A DNA stretch of 64,000 nt from Geodermatophilus sp. TF02-6 (GCF_003319115.1 NZ_QOHF01000006.1:1-64000); one strand, 5' to 3'; counted from the first letter of the stretch, positions 26,933 through 35,475 are shown. Program-made: numbers and translations. The notes: a model not told the origin generated them from the letters alone.

Positions 26933-26938
26933 GGCAGC

Positions 26939-27664
26939 TCACCGCCCCCCGACGGCGGTCAGCTCGTCGCCCACCGCCACGGCGCCCGGGCGCACCACCA
27001 GCGCCCCGATCGCCACCGTGCCGCCGCGCTCCCGGTGCACCGTCCGCAGCACCGAGGTGTCCCGGCCGATGCCGCCGGGCTGCGGGCGGGTGACCATGAC
27101 GCAGCGCGCCACCTGCTTGACCACGTCCAGCTCGGCCCCGCCCAGCCGCAGCCGCTGCCCGACCAGCCCGTCCTCACCCTCCCCGGTGAGGACGACGTTC
27201 GAGCGGAACCGCCGCCGGTCCCAGGTGCCCAGCGTGCCGGCGGAGACCAGCGAGACGCGGATGCGGGAGCTGTCGTGGAAGGCGCCGCGGGCGCCGGTGA
27301 AGGCGTCCCAGTCGTACTCGCCGTCCTCGGCCACCTCGGCCGGGTTCTCGTAGCGCCGGTCACCGGGCGCGTCCGCCGCGGCCCGCAGGGTCACTCGCCG
27401 GCCCAGCCAGGCGGACAGGACGGCGTCGTCCGACGTGACGGACCCGTCCGGCAGGGTGATCTGCACGTCGCCGTCGGGCCGCAGCCGACCGGAGGCGAAC
27501 AGCAGGTCCGGCACCCGTCGGGCGGTGAGCCCGAGCCCGGTGTCGACGTCGAACAGCGCCCACTGCCGGTCCCCGGCCAGCCCCTCTGGGCCGACTTCGG
27601 CGCTGGCCAGGCGCTCGCCCTGCAGCGACTTGACCGGGTACCGCCACAGCTCCGCGACCTGCAC
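26939..27664 (-). CDS. MOSC-domain protein
   Basis: The 241-residue protein has an N-terminal MOSC_N β-barrel (VAELWRYPVKSLQGERL) and a C-terminal MOSC domain with the conserved cysteine in CVMVTRPQPGG, which in MOCO sulphurases and mARC enzymes handles sulphur or molybdenum cofactor. It may act on molybdenum-cofactor-dependent chemistry, but no molybdenum genes are nearby. ATG start. It lies 1 bp after the aldose-epimerase gene and upstream of the S4 gene, so the three are likely one transcript. Confidence 0.92.
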   Translation of the reverse strand: MQVAELWRYPVKSLQGERLASAEVGPEGLAGDRQWALFDVDTGLGLTARRVPDLLFASGRLRPDGDVQITLPDGSVTSDDAVLSAWLGRRVTLRAAADAPGDRRYENPAEVAEDGEYDWDAFTGARGAFHDSSRIRVSLVSAGTLGTWDRRRFRSNVVLTGEGEDGLVGQRLRLGGAELDVVKQVARCVMVTRPQPGGIGRDTSVLRTVHRERGGTVAIGALVVRPGAVAVGDELTAVGGR

Positions 27665-27665
27665 G

Positions 27666-28586
27666 TCAGACCTCCCAGGCCAGGGTCCAGGTGCCGGCCC
27701 AGTCGGCGCCCGGGTCGAGGACGACGAGGTCGACGTCGTCGGCGAGGGCGTTGGGCGGACAGGTCATCGGCTCGACGGCGACGCTGCGCCGGCGCTGCCC
27801 CTCGGGGAGGGTGTCGCCGGTGTAGACCTGCAGCCACGGCCAGGCGCGGTCGACGGCGAGCTCGAGGGTGCCGAGCGCGGGGGCGTGCAGCCGGACCCGG
27901 GCCCAGCCGTCGGCGTCGCGGTCGAGGTCGGTGAGCGGGGTGTCGAGGGAGCGGTCGCCGATGCGGCCGACGGCGCCGTCGAAGGGACGCCGCTCGCCGG
28001 TGGGCAGGCCGCCGCTGTCGACGACCAGCTCGGTGCGGGCGGGCAGGTCCAGCTCGGCGTCGGCGATCGCGCCGTCGGTGTCGGCGCCCACCGCGAGGTA
28101 GGGGTGCAGGCCGGCGCCGAACGGAGCCGGTTCGGCGCCCGCGTTGCGCACCCGCAGCGTGACGGCGAGCCGCGTGGGCTGCACCGCGTAGTCGAGGGCG
28201 GCGGCCAGGCGGAACGGGTAGCCGGAGCGGGCCTCGACGACGGTGCCGACGGTGACGGCGTCGTCGGCCTGCTCGAGCACCGCCCACGGCTGCCAGCTGA
28301 CCAGGCCGTGCATCGCGTTGGGCTTGTCCGGCCCGGCCAGCTCCAGCTGCAGCTGCCGGCCCCGCCAGGTCCACCGGCCCTGCCGCAGCCGGTTGGGCCA
28401 GGGCAGCAGCACCCCGCCGCGGCGGCCGCCGGGCACCGTGCCGGCGGGGTAGCCGTCGAGGAGCTCGCGGTCGCCGGCGGTCAGCGACCGCAGCCCGCCG
28501 CCGCGCAGGTCGACGGCCAGCCGGGCCGCGCCTGCGGTGATCTCGACCTCCGTCGGCTCCGTCGCCGGCCACGCACCGCTCCTCAT
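27666..28586 (-). CDS. aldose 1-epimerase family protein
   Basis: The 306-residue protein has the mutarotase β-sandwich motifs: LPWPNRLRQGRW, NAMHGLVSWQPW with the first catalytic His, GLHPYLAV with the second, and EPMTCPPNAL with the catalytic glutamate. It interconverts sugar anomers; the sugar is not predictable. Start at ATG 28586. First of an epimerase-MOSC-S4 set, divergent from the proline dehydrogenase gene. Confidence 0.92.
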   Translation of the reverse strand: MRSGAWPATEPTEVEITAGAARLAVDLRGGGLRSLTAGDRELLDGYPAGTVPGGRRGGVLLPWPNRLRQGRWTWRGRQLQLELAGPDKPNAMHGLVSWQPWAVLEQADDAVTVGTVVEARSGYPFRLAAALDYAVQPTRLAVTLRVRNAGAEPAPFGAGLHPYLAVGADTDGAIADAELDLPARTELVVDSGGLPTGERRPFDGAVGRIGDRSLDTPLTDLDRDADGWARVRLHAPALGTLELAVDRAWPWLQVYTGDTLPEGQRRRSVAVEPMTCPPNALADDVDLVVLDPGADWAGTWTLAWEV

Positions 28587-28767
28587 GCGCCCACCCCACC
28601 ACACCGTGCAGACACCGACGGCGCCGGCGGGCCGGCGCACTCCGGTGGGTGGCGGCTCGACGAGGGTGTGTCGCGAGGTGGACACCCGCCGGACCGGAGA
28701 CGACCGCTTCCCGGGACGGGTCACCGCGTGCCGTCCGAGCGACGGGACGGCCTGACAGGCTGCGCGC

Positions 28768-29643
28768 ATGGGGATCGACCGTGCGGTGCTCTTCCGGCTC
28801 GCCACCAGTGAGCGCTTCGAACGAGCCGTCCGCACGCTCCCCGGTGGCGAGGCCGGGACGTGGCGGGCCGCCCGCCGCTACGTCGCCGGCCGCACCCGTG
28901 ACGAGGCGCTGGCCACCACCGCCGAGGTGCTGCACCGCGGTCACGGGGCGAGCGTGGACCTGTTCGGTGAGCTGGTCCGCACCCCCGAGGTGGGCGACCG
29001 GGTCGTCGACGACTACCGCCGGCTCGCCGCAGCGCTGCCACCCCCGCCGTCGGACACGTGGCTGTCGGTGGACCTCACCCATCTCGCCCTGGACGTCGAC
29101 CCGGTCGGCACCGCGGACCGGCTCGCGGCGATCGCCGCAGCCCTCCCCGCAGAGCGGAGGGTGCAGGTGGGCGCGGAGGACGCCGGCCGCACCGACGCCG
29201 TCCTGGGGTGCGTCCTGGCCGTCGCGGATCGGGGGCTCGCCGGCCGTCTGGGCGCGACGGTCCAGGCCAACCTGGAACGGTCCCCCGGTGACGTCGACGC
29301 CCTGGCCGGCACCGGCGTGCACGTCCGGCTGGTCAAGGGCGCCTACCTGGACCCGACGGGCACGCATCCCCACGGGGAGCCCACCGACGTCGCCTACCTG
29401 CACCTGGCAGCGCGGCTGGCACGGTCGGGCGTCCCCTGGTCGGCGGCCACCCACGACCGCCGGCTGCAGGAGGCCCTGCTGCTCCAGCACGGTCCCGTAC
29501 CGGTCGAGCAGTTGCTCGGCGTCCGCCCCGCCGTCCTCGACGAGCTGGCCCGACGTGGGATCCCGACCCGCGTGTACGTCCCGTACGGCCCCGACTGGTT
29601 CCGCTACTGGATGCGCCGGGTGGCCGAGTCGCGCGGCGCCTGA
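28768..29643 (+). CDS. proline dehydrogenase family protein
   Basis: The 291-residue FAD-dependent PRODH-type (βα)8 barrel shows VRLVKGAYLDP near 190 and the C-terminal signature RVYVPYGPDWFRYWMRR. Typical proline dehydrogenases oxidise proline to pyrroline-5-carboxylate and pass electrons to quinone. No P5C dehydrogenase gene is nearby. ATG at 28768. Its 3' end overlaps the convergent TetR gene by 40 bp. Confidence 0.9.
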   Translation: MGIDRAVLFRLATSERFERAVRTLPGGEAGTWRAARRYVAGRTRDEALATTAEVLHRGHGASVDLFGELVRTPEVGDRVVDDYRRLAAALPPPPSDTWLSVDLTHLALDVDPVGTADRLAAIAAALPAERRVQVGAEDAGRTDAVLGCVLAVADRGLAGRLGATVQANLERSPGDVDALAGTGVHVRLVKGAYLDPTGTHPHGEPTDVAYLHLAARLARSGVPWSAATHDRRLQEALLLQHGPVPVEQLLGVRPAVLDELARRGIPTRVYVPYGPDWFRYWMRRVAESRGA

Positions 29644-30254
29644 CCCTCGCGTCCGACCAGCGAGATCCCGTGCAGCAGCAGGGCGGCGAGCTCGCGGTAG
29701 GCGGTCGCGTCGTCCAGCCCGGTGGCGCGGGCGGTGTCCCCGCGGCCGATGCGGAACACCAGCGTGGTCACCGTGTCGGCGACCAGCGCCGGGTGCACCT
29801 CCCGGAACCGTCCCTGCGCCACGCCCTCGCCGATCAGCTCGCGCACCCGCTCGGCGGCCCGCGCGGTGTTGTGCTCGTAGACCGCCCGGCCCGGCGGGAA
29901 GGCGTCCAGGTCCCGGTGGAAGGCCGGGCTCGCCGGCGCGAGCGCCCGGGCGACGGCGGTCAGGTAGGCCGTCACACGCAGCGCCGGGTCCTCCTCGGTC
30001 GCCGTCCCGGCCTCCACGGCGGCGGTGGCCTTGCGGAAGAAGTGCCGGATCACCCGGACGGCCAGCTGCTCCTTGCTCCCGGCCAGCGCGTAGAGAGTGC
30101 TCTTGGAGCAGCGCAGCCGGACGGCGAGGTCCTCGAGGGTGAAGCCCGCGAACCCCTCGGCCAGGAACAACTCCTCCAGCTGGTCGAGCAGCTCGGCCTG
30201 CCGGCGGGTCAGCCGCGCACCCCCGACGTCGGACGGCGGAACGGTCGTCGTCAT
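29604..30254 (-). CDS. TetR/AcrR-family regulator
   Basis: The 216-residue regulator has an HTH at residues ~33-53 (TLEDLAVRLRCSKSTLYALA) and a C-terminal domain typical of fatty-acid/acyl-CoA-responsive TetR proteins. ATG 30254 was chosen over upstream possibilities because TetR homology starts near ARLTRRQAELLDQLEELF. It is divergent from an acyl-CoA dehydrogenase gene, with an inverted repeat between them, so it probably represses that gene. Confidence 0.9.
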   Translation of the reverse strand: MTTTVPPSDVGGARLTRRQAELLDQLEELFLAEGFAGFTLEDLAVRLRCSKSTLYALAGSKEQLAVRVIRHFFRKATAAVEAGTATEEDPALRVTAYLTAVARALAPASPAFHRDLDAFPPGRAVYEHNTARAAERVRELIGEGVAQGRFREVHPALVADTVTTLVFRIGRGDTARATGLDDATAYRELAALLLHGISLVGREGQAPRDSATRRIQ

Positions 30255-30291
30255 GACACCTCCGGGGTCCCAGCAGCCGCCTGGACGGGCG

Positions 30292-30321
30292 ACAGTACTG
30301 CGGTACCGTTCTCGGTACTGT
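30292..30321. promoter_or_regulatory. probable TetR operator between regulator and acyl-CoA dehydrogenase
   Basis: ACAGTACTG near 30292-30300 and CGGTACTGT at 30313-30321 form an inverted repeat around CGGTACCG at 30301-30308. It lies 14 bp before the dehydrogenase ATG and 38 bp before the TetR ATG, able to control both promoters. Confidence 0.65.
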
Positions 30322-30334
30322 TCCCACGGGAGGG

Positions 30335-31531
30335 ATGGCCGTGCCGGTCGACCGCGAACTGTCCACCCAGGAGGCCGCCGACCTCCTCGCCCTGACCCGC
30401 GAGATCGCCGACGCCGAGCTCGCACCCCGGGCCGCGCAGTACGAGCGCGAGGAGCGCTTCCCCCGCGAGGTGTTCCGCACCCTCGGCGAGGCCGGCCTGC
30501 TCGGCCTGCCCTTCGGGGAGGACGTCGGCGGCGGCGGGCAGCCGTACGAGGTGTACCTGCAGGTCGTCGAGGAACTCGCCGCCCGCTGGGCCAGCGTCGC
30601 CCTCGGCGTCAGCGTGCACACCCTGACCTGCTTCCCCATCGACCGGTTCGGCACCGAGGCACAGCGGCGCGACCTGCTGCCGGAGATGGTCGGCGGGCAG
30701 CTGCTGGGCGCCTACTGCCTGTCCGAGGCGCACGCGGGGTCCGACCCCGCGGCCATGCGCGCGACCGCCAAGGCCACGGGAGAGGGGGCCACCGACGACG
30801 GCTGGGTCGCCAACGGCGAGAAGGCCTGGGTCACCCACGGCGGGCACGCCGACTTCTACTCGACCTTCCTCCGGACAGCGGACGACGACGCGGACGGGGG
30901 ACGAGGAGCCATCTCCTGCTTCCACCTCACCCCCGACCTGCCCGGCCTCACCGCCGCCAGGCCCGAGGAGAAGATGGGGCTGACCGCGTCCACCACCGCG
31001 GCCATCCGGCTCGACGACGTCCACGTCCCGGCCGACCGGCTGGTCGGCGATCGCGGCCGCGGGCTGACCATCGCGCTGGCCGCGCTGGACTCCGGGCGCC
31101 TCGGCGTCAGCGCGGTGGCGGTCGGCCTGGCCCAGTCCGCGCTCGACGTCGCGGTGCGCTACGCGCTCGAGCGGGAGACCTTCGGCAGGCGGATCGCCGA
31201 CCACCAGGGCGTGGCCTTCCTGCTCGCCGACATGGCCGCCGCGGTCGAGTCCGCCCGGGCCACCTACCTGGTCGCCGCCCGCCGCAGGGACGCCGGCAAG
31301 CCGTACTCGCGCCAGGCCAGCATCGCCAAGCTGGTGGCCACCGACGCGGCGATGAAGGTGACCACCGACGCCGTCCAGGTGCTCGGCGGCGCCGGCTACA
31401 CCCGCGACCACCCCGCCGAGCGCTACATGCGCGAGGCCAAGGTCATGCAGATCTTCGAGGGCACCAACCAGATCCAGCGCATGGTGATCGGCCGGCACCT
31501 GGCCCGGGAGGCGGTCCCGGCCACGGGCTGA
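30335..31531 (+). CDS. acyl-CoA dehydrogenase
   Basis: The 398-residue flavoprotein has AYCLSEAHAGSDPAAM (flavin/substrate signature), GEKAWVTHGG, LGGAGYTRDHPAERYMREAK and the catalytic glutamate in MQIFEGTNQIQRM. It introduces the α,β double bond into an acyl-CoA, handing electrons to ETF. Chain length or branching preference cannot be read. ATG at 30335; likely controlled by the divergent TetR regulator. Confidence 0.95.
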   Translation: MAVPVDRELSTQEAADLLALTREIADAELAPRAAQYEREERFPREVFRTLGEAGLLGLPFGEDVGGGGQPYEVYLQVVEELAARWASVALGVSVHTLTCFPIDRFGTEAQRRDLLPEMVGGQLLGAYCLSEAHAGSDPAAMRATAKATGEGATDDGWVANGEKAWVTHGGHADFYSTFLRTADDDADGGRGAISCFHLTPDLPGLTAARPEEKMGLTASTTAAIRLDDVHVPADRLVGDRGRGLTIALAALDSGRLGVSAVAVGLAQSALDVAVRYALERETFGRRIADHQGVAFLLADMAAAVESARATYLVAARRRDAGKPYSRQASIAKLVATDAAMKVTTDAVQVLGGAGYTRDHPAERYMREAKVMQIFEGTNQIQRMVIGRHLAREAVPATG

Positions 31532-31637
31532 GGCCGAGGGCCGTGCACATCCGCACGTGCAGAGCGTGACGTTCGTCAGTGGACCCTGCGCAGGCCGCGG
31601 ACGAGACTGGGTCCACCCGATCCCAGGAGAGGTCCCG

Positions 31638-32102
31638 ATGCCCGAGCCGCACCTGCGCGCCGCCGACACCGACCGCGCCGCCGTCGCCACCGTCCTCGGT
31701 GAGCACATGAGCGCCGGGCGGCTCACCGTCGCCGAGTACGACGAGCGGCTGGCCCGCGTCTACGCCGCCCGCACCTACGGCGAGCTGGAGCAGCTGACCG
31801 CCGACCTGCCGCGTCCGGTCGCCCGCCGGCCCCAGCCGACCCCCGCGCCCTCCGCCCACGGCGGCGTCTGCTCGGCCGGGGGGTGGGGCGGCTGGGCCGG
31901 CGGGCCGTCCCAGCTGGCGGCCTGGCGCAACTGGGCGGGCGTGGCCGCCATCGTGCTCGCCGTCTGGCTCACCACCTCGATCGCCTCCGGCGACCTGACC
32001 TACTTCTGGCCGATCTGGGTGATCGGACCGTGGGGGGCGGTGCTGCTCGCCCAGACGCTCACCGGCGGCCGGCGCGACGACGGGCGCCGCCAGCTGCCCT
32101 GA
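31638..32102 (+). CDS. DUF1707/SHOCT-like membrane protein
   Basis: The 154-residue protein starts with a DUF1707 module (LRAADTDRAAVATVLGEHMS, then LTVAEYDERLARVYAARTYGEL). A Gly/Trp-rich linker and two membrane helices (VAAIVLAVWLTTSIA; YFWPIWVIGPWGAVLLA) follow. Function unknown; the N-terminal module is common in actinobacterial membrane proteins. ATG 31638 is set by AGGAGA 9 bases upstream. Confidence 0.9.
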   Translation: MPEPHLRAADTDRAAVATVLGEHMSAGRLTVAEYDERLARVYAARTYGELEQLTADLPRPVARRPQPTPAPSAHGGVCSAGGWGGWAGGPSQLAAWRNWAGVAAIVLAVWLTTSIASGDLTYFWPIWVIGPWGAVLLAQTLTGGRRDDGRRQLP

Positions 32103-32182
32103 TCGCTGCGCACCAGGTGGGTGTCGCCGCCGGCGGGCGGGTACGTGCCGGGGTCCGTGACCGCACGAGCGGAGGACCCGCG

Positions 32183-32569
32183 ATGCACTCCATGACCGAA
32201 CGCTTCACCGAGGCCCTGCACCGCCTGGACGCCGACCGGGACACCGGTCCGCTGGTGGAGCTGGCCGGCGACGACACCGTGCTGGTCAAGCTGGACGAGC
32301 GCAAGGAGGCCCGCGGCCGGGACGGCGCGCAGCGCTTCTGGGAGGACTACCGCAACGTCTTCGACGACATCGAGACGACGTTCACGCACACCACCGTCGG
32401 AGAGGGCAGCGCCGCGCTGGAGTGGACCTCCACCGGCACCCTCTCCGCTGGCCGGCCGATCACCTACAACGGGGTCACGGTGATCGAGGGGGACGACGAC
32501 GGGCTCACCGGCGTCCGCACGTACTACGACTCCGCGGCGTTCCTGCAGGAGACCGCCGGAACGGCGTGA
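32183..32569 (+). CDS. nuclear transport factor 2-like (SnoaL-type) protein
   Basis: The 128-residue cone-fold protein (MTERFTEALHRLDADRDTGP, ARGRDGAQRFWEDYRNVF, SAGRPITYNGVTV) matches the NTF2-like/SnoaL family. These may be small enzymes or ligand binders; function is not predictable. ATG 32183 follows GGAGG at 7 bases. It ends directly at a family-1 repeat and a strong hairpin. Confidence 0.88.
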   Translation: MHSMTERFTEALHRLDADRDTGPLVELAGDDTVLVKLDERKEARGRDGAQRFWEDYRNVFDDIETTFTHTTVGEGSAALEWTSTGTLSAGRPITYNGVTVIEGDDDGLTGVRTYYDSAAFLQETAGTA

Positions 32570-32632
32570 GAGAGGACCCCGTCCTCCCCACCCTTCGCAG
32601 CAGGACCTCCTTGCCCCCACCGCTCGCCCGCA
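32570..32632. repeat. family-1 palindromic element (partial)
   Basis: GAGAGGACCCCGTCCTCCCC immediately follows the NTF2-like stop and joins a truncated TTGC-type half (CAGGACCTCCTTGCCCCCAC). The right arms are missing, replaced by the hairpin at 32633. Confidence 0.75.
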
Positions 32633-32676
32633 CGGGCGGGCACGGTGGTGGCCTCCGCCACCACCGTGCCCGCCCG
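32633..32676. terminator. perfect 20-bp hairpin, convergent terminator
   Basis: CGGGCGGGCACGGTGGTGGC (32633-32652), loop CTCC, and the exact complement at 32657-32676. It lies between two convergent genes and ends 2 bp before the DUF326 stop. No U-tract, as is common in GC-rich actinobacteria. Confidence 0.85.
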
Positions 32677-32677
32677 G

Positions 32678-33085
32678 TCAGCCCAGGCTGGTGAGCAGGT
32701 CGCGGCACGCCTGCCCGCAGCGACGGCACGCCTCGGCGCAGACACGGCAGTGCTCGTGCATCGAGGCGTGCTGCTCGCACTCGTCTCCGCACGCCGTGCA
32801 GGCCGCGGCGCAGGCGTCCAGCACCGCCCGGGTGAGGTTGGCGTCGTAGCCGGTGTGCCGCGACAGCACCCGGCCGGTGGCGTCGCAGACGTCGGCGCAG
32901 TCGAGGTTGGTGCGGATGCACGTGGTCAACTCGGCGACCGTGTCCTCGCTCAGGCAGGCGTCGGCGCAGGCCGTGCACGCCTGGGCGCACTCGATGCACG
33001 CCTCGATGCAGGCCCGCAACCTCTCCCGGTCGACCCCGCCGAGGTCCTTCGGGTACGTGTCGAGCATCTGGGCGACGACGGTCAT
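32678..33085 (-). CDS. Cys-rich four-helix-bundle copper-binding protein (DUF326)
   Basis: The 135-residue protein has regularly spaced cysteines in helices: CIEACIECAQACTACADAC, CADVC, CAAACTACGDEC, CRVCAEACRRCGQAC. This is the pattern of the ferredoxin-like four-helix-bundle copper-storage family, which binds Cu(I) within the bundle. ATG at 33085. An ArsR-type metalloregulator gene is divergent 131 bp away, suggesting metal-controlled expression. Confidence 0.93.
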   Translation of the reverse strand: MTVVAQMLDTYPKDLGGVDRERLRACIEACIECAQACTACADACLSEDTVAELTTCIRTNLDCADVCDATGRVLSRHTGYDANLTRAVLDACAAACTACGDECEQHASMHEHCRVCAEACRRCGQACRDLLTSLG

Positions 33086-33176
33086 GGGTCCTCCTCCTGG
33101 GTCGGCGGCCGACGGCCCGGTGCCGGCGGCACGGTGCGCCAGTGGTCGCCCCCTACCCCGGGTACCGTCTGGATAT

Positions 33177-33192
33177 CCGTGCGATCACACGG
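33177..33192. promoter_or_regulatory. possible ArsR-type operator
   Basis: CCGTG-CGATCA-CACGG inverted repeat in the divergent interval, 24 bp before the ArsR start and about 90 bp before the DUF326 start. Short, so only suggestive. Confidence 0.45.
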
Positions 33193-33216
33193 GTGTCTGG
33201 GGTGGGAGGTGCGGTC

Positions 33217-33633
33217 GTGACCGGGTCGCGGGAGCAGCCCACGGCGATGGCCGGGCACGACCACCCGGTCGATCCGGAGCGGGTCGAGCACGCCCGGGCG
33301 CGGGGTCTGGGCGCGGAGGACGCGAGCCGGCTGGCGGGCACGCTGAGCCTGCTCGCCGACCCGATCCGGGCGCGCATCCTCTACGCCCTGGACCTGGTGG
33401 AGGAGTTGTGCGTCGGGGACATCGCGCTGGCGCTGGGCGCCACGATCGACGCGGTCGGCTACGGCCTGCGGCTGCTGCGCACCGCCGGGCTGGTCACCAC
33501 CCGCAAGGAGGGCCGGGTCGTTTACTACCGGTTGGCGGCCGACTTCCCCGAGCCGCTGCGCGACCACTGCCTGCGACGCCTGGTCGACCTCTCGCGCAGC
33601 AACGACACCGAGGACGCGGACGGGGGCGAGTGA
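33217..33633 (+). CDS. ArsR/SmtB-family metalloregulator
   Basis: The 138-residue winged-helix regulator shows LSLLADPIRARILYALDL, then ELCVGDIALALGATIDAVGY (recognition helices) and GRVVYYRL (wing). One cysteine lies in the α3 box (ELCVGD), another in the α5 region (DHCLRRL), and the N-terminus has HDHPVD. Together these could form a metal site as in CmtR/KmtR types. GTG 33217 was chosen because GGAGG lies 7 bases upstream. It probably represses the divergent copper-binding gene. Confidence 0.88.
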   Translation: MTGSREQPTAMAGHDHPVDPERVEHARARGLGAEDASRLAGTLSLLADPIRARILYALDLVEELCVGDIALALGATIDAVGYGLRLLRTAGLVTTRKEGRVVYYRLAADFPEPLRDHCLRRLVDLSRSNDTEDADGGE

Positions 33634-33676
33634 ACGTGCGCGGGCGGAGGCGATCGGCCGCGCGCAACCCTCCGCC

Positions 33677-33704
33677 GTGGCCTGTCGACCTCGCCGACGG
33701 CCAC
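33677..33704. terminator. hairpin downstream of the ArsR gene
   Basis: GTGGCC-T-GTCG pairs with CGAC-G-GCCAC-type sequence around a short loop. It lies about 45 bp after the ArsR stop. Modest stem with mismatched positions. Confidence 0.45.
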
Positions 33705-33800
33705 AGGGGCCGGCCAGCGCGCGAGCGGCACCCGGCGAGGTGGAGGCGGCGTCCCAGGCCGTCGACGCATCGACGTCCACGTCGCTCCGTGGGCGGCTCG

Positions 33801-33826
33801 CCTTCGTGGACGACCTTCGTGGACGA
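33801..33826. repeat. 13-bp tandem repeat beside tRNA-Leu
   Basis: CCTTCGTGGACGA twice in tandem (33801-33813, 33814-33826), 7 bp from the tRNA-Leu 3' end. Confidence 0.8.
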
Positions 33827-33832
33827 CTCGGG

Positions 33833-33915
33833 TGGGCAAGGGGGGAGTTGAACCCCCACGTCCTTCCGGACACACGGACCTGAACCGTGCGCGTCTGCCA
33901 TTCCGCCACTTGCCC
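33833..33915 (-). tRNA. tRNA-Leu (anticodon CAG)
   Basis: The 7-bp acceptor stem GGGCAAG/CTTGCCC, the anticodon arm CACGG-TTCAGGT-CCGTG, the long variable arm of class II tRNAs and the T arm GGGGGTTCAACTCCCCC are all visible. 83 nt; CCA is not encoded. Its position beside fhaA matches the conserved actinobacterial block. Confidence 0.97.
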
Positions 33916-34090
33916 TGGCGAGCAACGACAGTAGCAGCACCCGGCGGACCGCTGCGGAGGGGTCGGTCGGGCCGCGTCGGCGGGCGGCGCGGGGCGGGGC
34001 GAAGTGCGTTGCTCCCCGGTCCCCGGCTGCGCGCCCGGCTACGATCAACGTCAGGCGGATCGGACGTCCACGCGAACCGAGGGAGCGACT

Positions 34091-34900
34091 GTGGGTGTGC
34101 TGCAGCGCTTCGAGCGGCGGCTGGAGGGCATGGTCGGGCTGGCCTTCGCCCGGCTGTTCAAGGGCAAGGTGCACCCGGCCGAGATCGCCAAGGCGCTGAC
34201 CCGCGAGGCCGACGAGCAGCGCGCGGTGGTGGGCGAGGGTCGGGTGCTGGCCCCCAACGTCTACGACGTCCGGCTCGGCCCCACCGACTACGACCACCTG
34301 GCCGAGTGGTCCGAGCAGCTGGCCGCCCAGCTGGCCGACATGGTCGCCGAGCACATCGAGACCGAGGGCTACCAGGTCTTCGACCGGGTGCAGGTCCGCC
34401 TGCAGCGGGACGACGACCTGACCACCGGCGTGTTCGAGGTCAGCTCGCACGTCGCCGACCCGGCCCGCCCGGACACCCGGCTGGACGAGCCCGCCCCGCC
34501 GGGTACCGGCGGCGGGGTGGTGCCGCCGCTGCCCCCGCTGCGCGGGCGGGTCCCCACCGACACCGGTCGGCAGACGCCGTCGCTCGTGGGCCGAGCCGGC
34601 ACCCGGCCGGGCGTCACCCACGTCCTGGTGGTCGACGGCCCGGGCACCCGGCACGAGCTGACCACCGGCCGCAACGTCATCGGCCGTGGCACCGACGCCG
34701 ACATCCGGCTGCCCGACACCGGGGTCAGCCGCAAGCACGTCGACGTCGTCCTCGACGACGGGACGGCGGTCGCCGAGGACCTCGGCTCGACCAACGGGAC
34801 GCTGGTCAACGGCCGGCGGATCACCCGTCAGGCGCTCTCCGACGGCGACGTCATCCGCATCGGCCACTCCGTGCTGGTCTACCGACAGGACGGCGCGTGA
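34091..34900 (+). CDS. fhaA: FhaA: DUF3662 and FHA-domain protein
   Basis: The 269-residue protein has the N-terminal DUF3662 domain (MGVLQRFERRLEGMVGLAFARLF), a Pro-rich linker, and a C-terminal FHA domain (about 180-265) with IGRGTDADIRLPD, SRKHVDV and DLGSTNGTLVNG, the phosphothreonine-binding loops. In mycobacteria FhaA binds phosphorylated MviN/MurJ and regulates peptidoglycan synthesis. GTG at 34091, first gene of the fhaA-fhaB-pstP-rodA-pbpA-pknA-pknB run. Confidence 0.95.
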   Translation: MGVLQRFERRLEGMVGLAFARLFKGKVHPAEIAKALTREADEQRAVVGEGRVLAPNVYDVRLGPTDYDHLAEWSEQLAAQLADMVAEHIETEGYQVFDRVQVRLQRDDDLTTGVFEVSSHVADPARPDTRLDEPAPPGTGGGVVPPLPPLRGRVPTDTGRQTPSLVGRAGTRPGVTHVLVVDGPGTRHELTTGRNVIGRGTDADIRLPDTGVSRKHVDVVLDDGTAVAEDLGSTNGTLVNGRRITRQALSDGDVIRIGHSVLVYRQDGA

Positions 34901-34913
34901 AGCGGATCGAGCG

Positions 34914-35372
34914 ATGACCGCCGAGATCGTGCTGCAGATCTTCCGCTTCGGCTTCCTCCTGCTGCTGTGGCTGTTCGTCTTCGCGGCGTTCCGGGTGGTC
35001 CGGGCCGACCTGTTCGGCGGCCGGGCCGGCCGGGTCGCGTCGGTGCCACCCCGAGCGGCCGCGGCCGGCCGCAAGAAGGGCCGCGGCCCCCGGACGCTGG
35101 TCGTCACCGCCGGCCCGCTGAACGGCACCAAGATCACCCTCGGTGAGCAGCCGATCCTCATCGGCCGCGCGGACGACTCCACCCTGGTCCTGACCGACGA
35201 CTTCGCCAGCTCGCGGCACGCGCGGCTGACCAACCGCGGCGGGCAGTGGTACGTCGAGGACCTCGGCTCCACGAACGGCACCTACCTGGACCAGCAGCGC
35301 GTGCAGGGTCCGCTGCTGGTGTCCCCGGGCCAGCCGATCCGCATCGGCCAGACGGCCCTGGAGCTGCGGTGA
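34914..35372 (+). CDS. fhaB: FhaB: membrane-anchored FHA protein (FipA-type)
   Basis: The 152-residue protein has one N-terminal membrane helix (FGFLLLLWLFVFAAF), a basic linker, and an FHA domain with ILIGRADDSTLVL, SSRHARL and DLGSTNGTYLD. In mycobacteria this position encodes the FtsZ-interacting protein FipA/FhaB, recruited by kinase-phosphorylated partners. ATG at 34914, 13 bp after fhaA. The downstream ~100 bp contain repeated CACGGCACCGGC-type DNA. Confidence 0.93.
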   Translation: MTAEIVLQIFRFGFLLLLWLFVFAAFRVVRADLFGGRAGRVASVPPRAAAAGRKKGRGPRTLVVTAGPLNGTKITLGEQPILIGRADDSTLVLTDDFASSRHARLTNRGGQWYVEDLGSTNGTYLDQQRVQGPLLVSPGQPIRIGQTALELR

Positions 35373-35475
35373 CCACCACGGCCCCGGCACCCACGGCACC
35401 GGCACCCACGGCTCCCCCGTCCACGGCACCGGCCCGCACGGTGGGGAGCGCTCGCATCCTCGGAAGACCTCCCCG

